Below are positions 16,764-24,903 of a stretch of 57,294 nt of DNA, piece after piece. How positions within the stretch are numbered: position 1 is the first letter of the stretch; each line of letters starts with the position of its first letter. Under the pieces are notes generated by a model, which did no database searches, was not told the DNA's origin, and saw only the letters and a list, made by a program, of their open reading frames with translations. The DNA is from Caballeronia choica (GTDB taxonomy: Bacteria; Pseudomonadota; Gammaproteobacteria; Burkholderiales; Burkholderiaceae). A program made the position numbers and the translations under genes. The stretch lies in NCBI RefSeq assembly GCF_001544535.1, contig NZ_FCON02000044.1, positions 1 to 57,294 on the forward strand, given 5' to 3'.

Positions 16764-17887
16764 GATTCCATCGCGTCGCAGTAGCGCGCCATGTGGTAGT
16801 CGCTGTCGCCGAAGAGCGGGTCGAACATCGTGAGCCGCTTGAAGTAGTCGCCGACCTCCAATTCGTCTGTCATTCCCATTCCGCCGTGTAATTGCACCGC
16901 CTGCTGGCCCACATACCGGCCTGCCTTCGCGACTATGACTTTCGCCGCTGACAGCATCCGCGTGCGCTGCCGCGCGTCGGGCTCGTCGAGCGCCTGAGCG
17001 GCGACGTATGCCATCGACAGCGCCAGTTCCTTCTGGACGAGCATGTCCGCCATCCGATGCTGAAGCGCCTGGAATTTGCCCAGCGGCTGGCCAAACTGGC
17101 GACGCGTTTGCAGATGCTCGGCGGTGATCTCGATCAGCCGCTCCATCGCGCCGGCCGCCTCGGCACAGAGCGCGGCAATGCCGTGGTCGAGTCCATGCTG
17201 GAGGGCGAGCAAGCCGTCGGCCGCCTCGCCAACCAGCGAATCCTTGCCGACGATCGCATTGTCGAGATTCACGTCGGCCGCGCGCAGGCCGTCCATCGTC
17301 GGATATCCGGTCAGCTCGACGTTGGCCGCATCGCACGGCACGATGAAAAGACCGATGTGTTTCGATCCGCTGATGCGCGCCGTCACGAGCAACGCGTCCG
17401 CAGCCTCGGCGTGCCACACCAGCGACTTCTGACCATTCAGCACATAGCCTTCACCGCTGCGCTCAGCGACCGTCGATACAGCCTCGATCCGGTAACGCGA
17501 ATCGTGTTCGAGCCAGGCGACGGACAGGATCTTTTCGCCGCCCGCGATACCCGCGAGCCAGGCCTGCTTTTGCACCGGACTGCCGTACTTCCCCAGCACC
17601 GCGGCCGCAACCACCGCACACGGCACAACGGGCTCCACGAGCAGCCCGCGGCCCAATTCGCGCTGTACCACGAGGCGGCTTGCCGGACCCTCGCCAAAGC
17701 CGCCGTAGTCCGCGTCGATCGTCAAGCCGAGGATGCCCAACTCGGCCAGCGAGCACCAGACCGCGCGCTCGAATGCGCCGCCTTCCCGCGAGCGCTTTCG
17801 TCGCTTGGCGAACGTGTATTCGCTATCCACGAAACGGCGCAGACTGTCGGCGATCATTTGCTGCTCTTCGCTATATGTGAAGTCCAT
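16760..17887 (-). CDS. Acyl-CoA dehydrogenase family protein (second of a tandem pair)
   Basis: A 375-residue FAD acyl-CoA dehydrogenase. The N-terminal helical domain starts MDFTYSEEQQMIADSLRRF, the beta-domain contains GYVLNGQKSLV, and the C-terminal domain has QTRRQFGQPLGKFQALQHR-type flavin contacts and QLHGGMGMTDELEVG. The usual YGGT/YEGT region is replaced by the HGGMGMT type. AAGGAG precedes the ATG, nine bases after the upstream dehydrogenase gene. Such adjacent unequal pairs can form alpha2beta2 heterotetramers in steroid side-chain oxidation; that comparison is inference. Confidence 0.92.
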   Translation of the reverse strand: MDFTYSEEQQMIADSLRRFVDSEYTFAKRRKRSREGGAFERAVWCSLAELGILGLTIDADYGGFGEGPASRLVVQRELGRGLLVEPVVPCAVVAAAVLGKYGSPVQKQAWLAGIAGGEKILSVAWLEHDSRYRIEAVSTVAERSGEGYVLNGQKSLVWHAEAADALLVTARISGSKHIGLFIVPCDAANVELTGYPTMDGLRAADVNLDNAIVGKDSLVGEAADGLLALQHGLDHGIAALCAEAAGAMERLIEITAEHLQTRRQFGQPLGKFQALQHRMADMLVQKELALSMAYVAAQALDEPDARQRTRMLSAAKVIVAKAGRYVGQQAVQLHGGMGMTDELEVGDYFKRLTMFDPLFGDSDYHMARYCDAMES

Positions 17888-17896
17888 GGCCGCTCC

Positions 17897-19093
17897 TTAG
17901 AAACCGGGGATCATCTTCGCGATGATGTTCTTCTGAACTTCGGTCGCACCGCCGTAGATCGACACCTTGCGCATATCGAAGTAAGTCGATGCCGCGGGCG
18001 ACGCCCAGTCCGGACCGCTGACCGGCTGCATCGCACCGTCTTCGAGCCATTGCGGCGAGTAAGGCCAGCCATGCGGCCCGGCGACTTCCTGCTGAAGCAT
18101 CGCGATATCCTGCTGGACCTCGGACCCACGGATCTTCACGATCGATGCTTCCGGCCCGGGCCCTTTGCCATTGCCCTGCGTCGCGACGCGCAGCAACAGC
18201 ATCTCGAGCGCCATCACGTCCATTTCGATCCGCGCGATCTTGTCGCGCATGCGCACGTCATCGAGCAGGCGGCCGCCCTTGCCGTCCGCTGCAAGCGCGG
18301 CGTAGTGCTTCAATTGACGCAACTCGCGATGACAGTGCCCGATGCCCGCGATGCCGGTACGCTCGTGGCCCAGCAGATACTTCGCGTAAGTCCAGCCACG
18401 GTTCTCCTCGCCGACGAGATTCTCGACGGGCACCTCGACATCCTCCAGCCACGTCTCGTTGACGTCATGGCCGCCGTCGAGCGTCACAATCGGGCGCACT
18501 GTCACGCCGGGCGTCTTCATGTCGATCAGCAACAACGAGATGCCTTCCTGCGGCTTGGCCTCCGGATCGGTACGCACGAGGCAGAAGATCCAGTCGGCGA
18601 AGTGCGCCATCGTGGTCCACGTCTTCTGACCGTTGACGATGTACTTGTCGCCGCGACGGACGGCGCGTGTCTTGAGCGATGCGAGATCGCTGCCGGAGCC
18701 GGGCTCCGAATAGCCCTGGCACCAGAAATCCTCCATCGAGGGAATGCGTGGCAGGAAGCGCGCCTGCATCTCCTGCGTCGCGAACTTCATCAGCACCGGG
18801 CCGATCATCGTCAGGCCGAACGGCAAGAGCCGCGGTGCCCCGGCCTTCAGTGCCTCGATCTCGAAGATCAGCCGCTGAAGCGCGTTCCAGCCCGTGCCGC
18901 CAAAGTCCTTTGGCCACGTCGGGGCACCCCAGCCGTGCGCGTGCAGGATCCGGTGCCAGCGCACATAGTCGTCCTTCTCGACACGCCGGTGTCCCAGCAC
19001 TTTCTCGCAGATGTCGTGCGGCAAGCTGGCGTCGACAAATGCGCGGACTTCGTCGCGGAATGCCTGCTCCGCCGCTGTATAACGCAAATCCAT
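17897..19093 (-). CDS. Acyl-CoA dehydrogenase family protein (first of a tandem pair)
   Basis: A 398-residue acyl-CoA dehydrogenase starting MDLRYTAAEQAFRDEVRAF. The flavin/substrate loop reads CQGYSEPGSGSDLASL, and NGQKTWTTMAHFADW follows. The C-terminal segment KVSIYGGATEVQKNII is the family signature. It has a strong AGGAGG site and leads the operon with the second dehydrogenase and the AraC gene. The bipartite element at 19235-19264 points into it. Electrons would go to EtfAB. Confidence 0.93.
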   Translation of the reverse strand: MDLRYTAAEQAFRDEVRAFVDASLPHDICEKVLGHRRVEKDDYVRWHRILHAHGWGAPTWPKDFGGTGWNALQRLIFEIEALKAGAPRLLPFGLTMIGPVLMKFATQEMQARFLPRIPSMEDFWCQGYSEPGSGSDLASLKTRAVRRGDKYIVNGQKTWTTMAHFADWIFCLVRTDPEAKPQEGISLLLIDMKTPGVTVRPIVTLDGGHDVNETWLEDVEVPVENLVGEENRGWTYAKYLLGHERTGIAGIGHCHRELRQLKHYAALAADGKGGRLLDDVRMRDKIARIEMDVMALEMLLLRVATQGNGKGPGPEASIVKIRGSEVQQDIAMLQQEVAGPHGWPYSPQWLEDGAMQPVSGPDWASPAASTYFDMRKVSIYGGATEVQKNIIAKMIPGF

Positions 19094-19234
19094 CGTTGTG
19101 CCTCCTCGTTGTGCGCGTCACGTAATCCGCATCGTCGATGACTCATGCGCGTGGTCGCAAAAGAGCCTTTGCTCGACAGTTCGAATTCAGTGACGATCGA
19201 ATTGAATCGATGGTATTGACGGCATGCATGCGCA

Positions 19235-19264
19235 GTCAATCGCGCCAGAGCGGGCGTTCCGTAC
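19235..19264 (-). promoter_or_regulatory. Bipartite element GTACGGAAC-N16-TTGAC, copy 1
   Basis: On the minus strand GTACGGAAC (19264-19256) is followed after exactly 16 bp by TTGAC (19239-19235), about 142 bp before the tandem acyl-CoA dehydrogenase operon. It is preceded by CCGAA, giving CGAAGTACGGAAC. The same layout occurs at six other places in this region. Confidence 0.7.
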
Positions 19265-19411
19265 TTCGGTCGTAGAGGCTTCTTGTCGTGAGAATCATGC
19301 GTCGCTAGCAGAAGCATGACTAAGCGGTATGCGTGCGCGGGCCGGGTGATCTGGCGTACTGAAGGAACTGGCCCGCGCAGCCGATTGACGAACCGCGCGC
19401 CCCCTTTTGAC

Positions 19412-19441
19412 GTACGGAACATCGCACGCCGCAACGTTGAC
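19412..19441 (+). promoter_or_regulatory. Bipartite element GTACGGAAC-N16-TTGAC, copy 2
   Basis: GTACGGAAC at 19412-19420 and TTGAC at 19437-19441 (CGTTGAC in full). It points at the CoA-transferase starting at 19566, 125 bp away. It is divergent from copy 1, so both directions of this intergenic region carry one. The rest of the 472-bp gap (19094-19565) shows no gene. Confidence 0.7.
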
Positions 19442-19565
19442 CTCGCGTGGCGCGGCATTCACGATTGGCCTAAAGCTCAAATGCAAGTTCACACCGATTT
19501 CCATGCTGCGCGCGGCGCCGCGACGAGCCGCTTGCGCCCTGGCACCATTCATACTGGAACCACTG

Positions 19566-20753
19566 ATGACGGCCAAAGTTCTTGAAGGCATTCGCGTCCT
19601 CGATTTCGGACGCTATATCGCGGGACCTTTCTGCGCCGCGCTGCTCGCGGATTTTGGCGCCGAGGTCATCCGGATCGACCGGATCGGCGGAAGCGAAGAC
19701 CGCTTTGTCATGCCCGTGACGGAGACGGGCGAAGGCGCGTTCTTCTTGCAGTCCAATCGCAACAAGCGCTCGCTGACGCTGGACGTCGATAGTCCCGAGG
19801 GACGTGAGGTCGTGCGGCGGCTGGTCCGTAGCGCGGACGTCGTCGTCGCGAACATGCCCCCGCGGACTTTGGCCAACCTCGGGCTCGACTACGAGTCGCT
19901 CTGCGACATCAAGCCGGACATCATCCTGACCGCATCGTCGGCATTCGGGTCGCATGCGGCTGTTGCGCACCGGGTCGGCTTCGATGGCGTGGGCCAGGCG
20001 ATGAGCGGGGCCGTCTACATGTCGGGCACGCCCGACAGCCCGGCGAAGGCAATGGTGCCGGTCGTCGATTTTGCGACTGCGTTGTCGTGTGCGCTCGGTA
20101 CCATCATGGCGCTATATGAGCGGCGGACGAGCGGTCGCGGGCAGGTGGTCGAGGTCTCGTTGCTGCAGACTGCGCTGACCATTGCAAGTGGCGCGCTGAT
20201 CGAGGAATCGGTGCTCGGCTTGAACCGGCAGGCAACGGGCAATCGCAGCCCGAACTATGGGCCGTCGGACATCTTCCGCACGACCGACGGATGGATCATT
20301 GCCCAGGTGATCGGTCAGCCGCTGTTCAGGCGCTGGGCAAACCTCATCGGCGCGCCCGAGTTGCTGGACGACCCGCGCTTCACCGACGACCTGAAGCGAG
20401 GTGAAAACGGAGAAGTGTTGAGCGGGTTGATGGGGAAATGGTGCGCCACGCGTTCACGCGCGGAAGCACTGGCGGAGTTGGAAAAGGCCAAGATTCCCGC
20501 TGGTCCCATCTATTCGCCGCGTGAAGCGCTGGAAGACACCGCGGTTCAGGCGCTGGGCGCGTTCAAGTGGCTCGATTATCCGGGGCTTTCGCGTGCCGCT
20601 CCAATCGTCGCATCGCCGGCGACGCTATCGCGCACGCCGCCGTCGATCGAATCGCGCCCGCCGACGATCGGCGAGCATACCGACGAAATTCTGCTGGAGG
20701 CCGGTTATAGCGAGGTCGAGATTGCTGCGCTCCGGGAGTTGGGGGTTGCGTGA
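19566..20753 (+). CDS. CaiB/BaiF (class III) CoA-transferase
   Basis: A 395-residue family III CoA-transferase, which swaps CoA between carboxylic acids. It starts MTAKVLEGIRVLDFGRYIAGPF, the usual N-terminal signature. NRNKRSLTLDVDSPEGREV binds CoA, and VVDFATALSCALG probably holds the catalytic Asp. The ATG at 19566 is chosen over an upstream in-frame extension without homology. It is driven by bipartite element copy 2 and likely activates the free acid used by neighbouring dehydrogenases. Acid substrate unknown. Confidence 0.9.
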   Translation: MTAKVLEGIRVLDFGRYIAGPFCAALLADFGAEVIRIDRIGGSEDRFVMPVTETGEGAFFLQSNRNKRSLTLDVDSPEGREVVRRLVRSADVVVANMPPRTLANLGLDYESLCDIKPDIILTASSAFGSHAAVAHRVGFDGVGQAMSGAVYMSGTPDSPAKAMVPVVDFATALSCALGTIMALYERRTSGRGQVVEVSLLQTALTIASGALIEESVLGLNRQATGNRSPNYGPSDIFRTTDGWIIAQVIGQPLFRRWANLIGAPELLDDPRFTDDLKRGENGEVLSGLMGKWCATRSRAEALAELEKAKIPAGPIYSPREALEDTAVQALGAFKWLDYPGLSRAAPIVASPATLSRTPPSIESRPPTIGEHTDEILLEAGYSEVEIAALRELGVA

Positions 20754-20799
20754 GGACGAGAGCCTGGTGGGGGCGGCCGCTTGCCCCTGACCCGATACA

Positions 20800-21015
20800 T
20801 CAAGCCGTAAACATGCCCGTCAAATCCGCGGCCTTGGTGCGAAGGTCCATATTCCTGAGCATCGCCAGCAGCGCTCGTGCTCGTTCGTTACCGAGTACGC
20901 CAGCAGTGAGTTCCATGAACTTCGCGTCCTGGTCGTTCTCGGACATCGGGTTTGCGAGCGTGCCGATCGGATCTTCCACGAACACATGCTCCGACGTCCC
21001 GTCGCGGAACGACAT
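20800..21015 (-). pseudogene. Isolated C-terminal MmgE/PrpD-like segment
   Basis: A 71-residue frame from an ATG at 21015 with GGGGAGT just upstream. It reads SFRDGTSEHVFVEDPIGT, then NPMSENDQDAKFMELTAGVL and ARALLAMLRNMD. This matches the C-terminal tail of the MmgE/PrpD family (2-methylcitrate dehydratase relatives, normally ~450 residues). The N-terminal catalytic four-fifths are absent. Bipartite element copy 3 ends only 25 bp before the ATG, so it may still be expressed. It is either a truncated relic or a stand-alone small protein. Confidence 0.55.
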
Positions 21016-21040
21016 CAGACTCCCCGCATGCGTTTGGCAA

Positions 21041-21070
21041 GTCAACACGGCCTGACTTCCCGTTCCGTAC
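21041..21070 (-). promoter_or_regulatory. Bipartite element GTACGGAAC-N16-TTGAC, copy 3
   Basis: GTACGGAAC (21070-21062) and TTGAC (21045-21041) on the minus strand, pointing into the PrpD-like segment. TTGAC lies only 25 bp from its ATG. If TTGAC were a sigma-70 -35 box, transcription would start past this ATG; if it is a -10-like element the leader would be about 20 bases. The divergent side (21071-21268) shows nothing except the nitroreductase ribosome-binding site. Confidence 0.65.
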
Positions 21071-21268
21071 TTTGAAGACCTGTCTTGTTTGGATGAAAGC
21101 ACGTGGTTTGTCGTCGTCAACGCACAGGGGAATCCCTGATACGATTTTCGGCGCGGACAACATAACCTAACCATCGTTAGACTGGAAGAGCGGCGTTGGG
21201 AAGCAAGGCCCGCCCGATGAGCGCATCGTGTCGCCATCTCATCCGCTCGCAGACAGGAGACTCAACCC

Positions 21269-21970
21269 GTGCCAATGCAGTCCAGCAGCAACGATGCCAC
21301 TTCCGATGCCGAAGTCCTCGCGCGACTCACGTCCGGCCGGTTCACCTGCCGGGCATATCAAACAACGCCTGTACCGAACGATGTCATCGAAAGCATCGTG
21401 GAGATCGCGAGGAAGACCGCATCCTGGTGCAACGTCCAGCCGTGGCACCTCCTCATCACGTCGGCGGAAACGACCCAAAGTTTCCGTGACGCACTGGTGG
21501 AGCACGCAACCCATGCGAGCGGAATCGATTCGGACATTCCATTTCCGGAGGAATACCGCGGAGACTTCGCGGAGCGTCGACGCGAAGCCGGTTACAGGCT
21601 TTACGAAGCGCTGGGCATTGGCAGAAGCGACAAGGATCGTCGCGTCGCTCAAGGCTTCGAGAACTTCCGGATGTTCGGCGCGCCGCATGTAGCCATCGTC
21701 ACGATACCGGCTGAGTTGGGTCCTTACGCCGGTGTCGATTGCGGTGCGTTCATCGGTTCGTTCCTGCTTGCGGCACATGCTCACGGTGTCGCCACCACGC
21801 CGCAAGGAGCGCTTGCCCAGCACGCAAGGTTTGTCCGATCGCACTTCGGAATCGGTGACGATCGAAAAATGGTGTGTGGTATCGCGTTCGGCTATGCAAA
21901 GCCCGATCATCCCGTCAACAGTTTCAGAACGAGCCGCATCCCGCTCGATGAAGTGATGCGAATCGTGTAA
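21269..21970 (+). CDS. Nitroreductase family protein
   Basis: A 233-residue FMN nitroreductase. FTCRAYQTTPVPNDVIESIV holds the FMN-phosphate Arg; ARKTASWCNVQPWHLLI is the family's second FMN motif. KMVCGIAFGYAKPDHPVN closes the C-terminal flavin site. Members reduce nitroaromatics, quinones or enones with NAD(P)H, and some act as dehydrogenases. GTG at 21269 is preferred because AGGAGA lies eight bases upstream; the ATG at 21275 would give a 14-base spacer. It sits between CoA-transferase and IclR genes, so a catabolic role is plausible. Confidence 0.9.
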   Translation: MPMQSSSNDATSDAEVLARLTSGRFTCRAYQTTPVPNDVIESIVEIARKTASWCNVQPWHLLITSAETTQSFRDALVEHATHASGIDSDIPFPEEYRGDFAERRREAGYRLYEALGIGRSDKDRRVAQGFENFRMFGAPHVAIVTIPAELGPYAGVDCGAFIGSFLLAAHAHGVATTPQGALAQHARFVRSHFGIGDDRKMVCGIAFGYAKPDHPVNSFRTSRIPLDEVMRIV

Positions 21971-22069
21971 CGGAGGCGTGGAAGGCTGACGCGATCGCTC
22001 GCCTTGCCTTTTGGTACAGCGTCGAATCATGACATGAGCGCGCGCGAGAACCCGCGCAAGCAGCCATCA

Positions 22070-22861
22070 TCAAGGCTCATAGTCGACGTCGGCCAGCAGA
22101 TCGACCACATTGCGCGCCGCGGTCTTCAACGCCGGCATCAGCTTCCTCCGAATCGTCGCTGCGTTCGGTTGCAGTTCGATCGCGCCGCAATTCAGCGCCA
22201 TCAATGTCTGCGACCGCCCAACCGTGACGGGAAGCGCGATTCCATAGGCGTTGCGCTGATACTCGCCCACGCAGATGCAAACGCCCGACTGCTTGAGATC
22301 CTCGAAAGCGGCTTGGATGTTGCCTTTCACCGTCTTCGCGTGTATGCCGGCGGCGAGAAGAATGGCGTCCATCTGCGTGCGACGTTCCTGTGCAGGCAAC
22401 CCGTACAGATAAGCGCGGCCAAGCGCCGTGGACTCCATGGGTATCAACGACCCTACGCCCGTCCGCAGCGTGGCGATCTTCGCGCCGATGCCGCAAGCGA
22501 TGTAGAGCATGTCCAGATGATGAGGTACGCCCAACGCGACACATACATCGAGCTTGTCGGCGAGTTGTTGCAGGTAGGGATTGACGACGCGCGTGACGGG
22601 ATTCGTCTCCAGGTAGGCGTGTCCCATGCTCAGGGCGCCCGCGCCCAATTCGAACTGGCGGCCGCCACCCGCGCGACGCAGGAAGCCGATGCGGATCAGC
22701 GTCGTCGTCAGACGCGAGACCGTCGCCTTCGACAGACCGGTTCGACGCACGAGTTCAGCGTTCGACAGGGGCGTCCGCTCCGCGTGAAACGCCCGCAGCA
22801 CCTCAAGGCCGCGTTCGACGGTCAGGGTCACACTCGGCGAACCCTCGCCACTACTTTTCAT
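22070..22861 (-). CDS. IclR family transcriptional regulator (second of a tandem pair)
   Basis: A 263-residue IclR regulator. The winged helix-turn-helix is at about residues 12-75 (VERGLEVLRAFHAERTPLSN, ELVRRTGLSKATVSRLTTTL). The effector GAF-like domain starts near RVVNPYLQQLADKL and includes IPMESTALGRAYLYGL and YGIALPV. It starts seven bases after the first IclR gene, whose stop lies within the AAGGAGTGAGG ribosome-binding stretch, so the two are co-translated. Members often activate aromatic or acid catabolism. Confidence 0.92.
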   Translation of the reverse strand: MKSSGEGSPSVTLTVERGLEVLRAFHAERTPLSNAELVRRTGLSKATVSRLTTTLIRIGFLRRAGGGRQFELGAGALSMGHAYLETNPVTRVVNPYLQQLADKLDVCVALGVPHHLDMLYIACGIGAKIATLRTGVGSLIPMESTALGRAYLYGLPAQERRTQMDAILLAAGIHAKTVKGNIQAAFEDLKQSGVCICVGEYQRNAYGIALPVTVGRSQTLMALNCGAIELQPNAATIRRKLMPALKTAARNVVDLLADVDYEP

Positions 22862-22868
22862 GTAAGCC

Positions 22869-23735
22869 TCACTCCTTGAAAAGCGCCTTTTCCTGCAAGG
22901 ACTGCGCTGCCGCCACCAGTCGAGGCCCCAGTTCGCGCTCGACGCGGGCACGTCCCATGCGCGCGCTGCGTGCAATGCATGCGAGCACAAGCGGCGTATG
23001 GTCGGGAATGAACAGCGGCGCGGCCACGATGGCAAGCTCCGGTTCCCACTCACCAAGCGACATGCAATAGCCGACGTTATGAACCTGCGAAATGCCCTCG
23101 CTAATCCGGCGACGCAAATGCGGCCATTCCCGCCCCGTCTTCCGCTCGATGTTGCCGAGCAGGTAGAAGCGTTCGAGCTCGGGTAATGCGGCGAGCATGG
23201 CCCAGCCCATCGGCGACGATGCGATGCGCAGACGCGTGCCCGCATACAGCTTCAAATCCAGCGCAGCGGGTTTGTTCGCACAGGTTTCGAGGACGATCAC
23301 GTCGAGACGATCCCGCGTGCCAAGCACGACGTAGGCTTCGCTCGCATCTGCGAATGACTGCATCTCGAGCCGGGCCACGCGCTGGACGTGCGAATGCGCA
23401 ATGGCCGAATAGCCCAGCGACAAAACGGCCGCGGCCAGACGATACTTGCGCCGCTGCGGGGAATAGTGAAGGTAGCCAAGCGTGACCAGGGAACGCAGCA
23501 TTCGCGAAACCGATGGCGCGGGGATGCCCGTTTCCAGCACCAGTTCCTGATTGCCGAGCCAGGGCGCTTCAGGCGTAAAGGCGGACAGTATCGCGAGACT
23601 GCGCGCAAGCGGCATCACCATCGTGCGTCCAGACCCTGGCCGCTGCGTCGCCCTGTCTTCCGACGATTCCTCGTCCGGGCCGTCGTCACTGTCTGGGTGG
23701 AGCGATGGAGCACCAGGGCGCGTCTGCAAGGACAT
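22869..23735 (-). CDS. IclR family transcriptional regulator (first of a tandem pair)
   Basis: A 288-residue IclR protein with a ~40-residue acidic N-terminal extension (DSDDGPDEESSEDRA). The helix-turn-helix follows (LARSLAILSAFTPEAPWLGN, ETGIPAPSVSRMLRSL, LGYLHYS). The effector domain contains ASSPMGWAMLAAL and GYCMSLGEWEPELAIVAAPLF. It shares little visible identity with the second IclR beyond the fold. Bipartite element copy 4 points at its start, suggesting feedback control of the regulator pair. Confidence 0.92.
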   Translation of the reverse strand: MSLQTRPGAPSLHPDSDDGPDEESSEDRATQRPGSGRTMVMPLARSLAILSAFTPEAPWLGNQELVLETGIPAPSVSRMLRSLVTLGYLHYSPQRRKYRLAAAVLSLGYSAIAHSHVQRVARLEMQSFADASEAYVVLGTRDRLDVIVLETCANKPAALDLKLYAGTRLRIASSPMGWAMLAALPELERFYLLGNIERKTGREWPHLRRRISEGISQVHNVGYCMSLGEWEPELAIVAAPLFIPDHTPLVLACIARSARMGRARVERELGPRLVAAAQSLQEKALFKE

Positions 23736-23877
23736 TGATCGCTCCGTCTATTCAACTCGATCGTTGCTTCGTAGCCCAACGACCAGCACGTCATTGCGGG
23801 AACCTGTTCGATACCGACCCACTGCTGGCGACGCGATGTTGCTCCGCATTTCAATTACAGGCGCCGCAGGGTCAGAG

Positions 23878-23907
23878 GTCAAGATTACTTTTTGATCCGT
23901 TCCGTAC
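23878..23907 (-). promoter_or_regulatory. Bipartite element GTACGGAAC-N16-TTGAC, copy 4
   Basis: GTACGGAAC (23907-23899) and TTGAC (23882-23878), 143 bp before the IclR operon start. This is the only copy with a good sigma-70-like hexamer 17 bp after TTGACC (TGTAAT). Stretch 23736-23877 otherwise shows no gene. Confidence 0.7.
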
Positions 23908-23989
23908 TCTGGAAGTTTGCGTGCGGCGCCGCGGATGAGGCTCGAAGCTTAAAAGTCGAACGCTCCTGGTCGCGCGATTCGCTTTTATT

Positions 23990-23998
23990 GTACGGAAC
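23990..23998 (+). promoter_or_regulatory. Single GTACGGAAC box
   Basis: Convergent with copy 4, 91 bp away, pointing right. No TTGAC follows at 16 bp (TGGAT instead). It is a weaker or half site. The stretch 23999-24123 holds nothing recognisable. Confidence 0.4.
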
Positions 23999-24123
23999 AC
24001 TTTCGACCTTGCGCTGGATCGGCGATTGTCCAGCCTCTTGTTGACCCGCAGTTAGCTGTACGACCTCGTCAACCGGTGACACGCCCACTCTGCATGTTTC
24101 GCGCTCCGCAATTGAAAGACGAT

Positions 24124-24354
24124 CTATGCGATCTTCAAGGCCGGACCCTGTGGACGCGGCGGAAATACGTGCCACGCTCCGTTGTCGTGCCGAAAGAAGC
24201 AGAACGCTACATTTCCTGTTGCCACTTTCGCTTCGATGCGCACGCCGCGCCTGTATCGGGAAAGACGAAAAGCCTGGATTCGTATGGGTATCGCCCTGTT
24301 TGGCGCGAGCCAGCATTCGACGGCATCACGCAGTGAGATTCGCGCAGCTTCCAT
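24124..24354 (-). CDS. Small conserved-looking hypothetical protein
   Basis: A 76-residue protein starting MEAARISLRDAVECWLAP. The end reads NVAFCFFRHDNGAWHVFPPR, a pattern I recall from small hypothetical proteins of Burkholderia-group genomes. GGAGGAGG lies a few bases before the ATG at 24354, which supports translation. It is basic with one Cys and has no signal peptide. Bipartite element copy 5 lies upstream and points at it. Function unknown. Confidence 0.65.
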   Translation of the reverse strand: MEAARISLRDAVECWLAPNRAIPIRIQAFRLSRYRRGVRIEAKVATGNVAFCFFRHDNGAWHVFPPRPQGPALKIA

Positions 24355-24529
24355 TTTTGCCTCCTCCAACTACTCTATCAACTCGTACATGAGTGTGATC
24401 GGATGCTCGCGGGCCAAGCGTGAATGACTGCCTCGCGGCACTTTGAAACGCTTGACGTTGTGGCTTTCGCTACTCTCGTAGTTCATCCGTTCGTCGTGTG
24501 ATTCCATACTCGGATTCGGATCTCTCCGG

Positions 24530-24559
24530 GTCAACGGTTTCCATGCGGGTGTTCCGTAC
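24530..24559 (-). promoter_or_regulatory. Bipartite element GTACGGAAC-N16-TTGAC, copy 5
   Basis: GTACGGAAC (24559-24551, in CGAAGTACGGAAC) and TTGAC (24534-24530, in CCGTTGACC) on the minus strand, 176 bp before the small gene at 24354. Confidence 0.7.
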
Positions 24560-24618
24560 TTCGATATTACGGTGGGGCGGTTTACTGGGGTGCCCTGACG
24601 GCGCGCGGCAGTTTTGAT

Positions 24619-24627
24619 GTACGGAAT
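24619..24627 (+). promoter_or_regulatory. Single GTACGGAAT box
   Basis: Points right toward the MFS gene, convergent with copy 5. No TTGAC at the fixed distance. It shares TTTTGA immediately upstream with copy 2 (TTTTGACGTACGG versus TTTTGATGTACGG). Confidence 0.4.
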
Positions 24628-24721
24628 TATTGGAGCGACGCGACGCGCGTGGTGGGTGGCTATGCCGCTTGATGCGTCCCAAGCTACCGCCCCCCATCGC
24701 TAACCCTAACCCGTTATCGAA

Positions 24722-24730
24722 GTACGGAAT
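24722..24730 (+). promoter_or_regulatory. Single GTACGGAAT box before the MFS gene
   Basis: TATCGAAGTACGGAATTC, 174 bp before the MFS start codon and pointing at it. The left side is identical to that of copy 5 (ATATCGAAGTACGGAA on its strand), but no TTGAC follows at 16 bp. Confidence 0.4.
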
Positions 24731-24903
24731 TCTTCAACCCCTTCGATGCATGAAGGCTCGCAGCCCTGTCATCGTCGAAGCACCAATGCGGCAGCGACCA
24801 ACCGCACAGTCATGCGCCAAATCGGAACGTACCGACTTCAACTCGACGCTCGCATGTGCCGGCGATGCTCCAAAGAAAATTCGACGACCCTCAAGGAGGA
24901 GAC

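Noticed and set aside
17057-19141. Long plus-strand frame opposite the acyl-CoA dehydrogenases
   Set aside because: Another antisense shadow rich in Arg and His, without start signals.
19256-24730. Pairs of GTTCCGTAC and GTACGGAAC as terminal repeats of small transposable elements (MITEs)
   Set aside because: The DNA between paired boxes differs completely in sequence and length (about 75 to 180 bp), no target duplications are seen, and the fixed TTGAC spacing points outward to genes. A regulatory site fits better.
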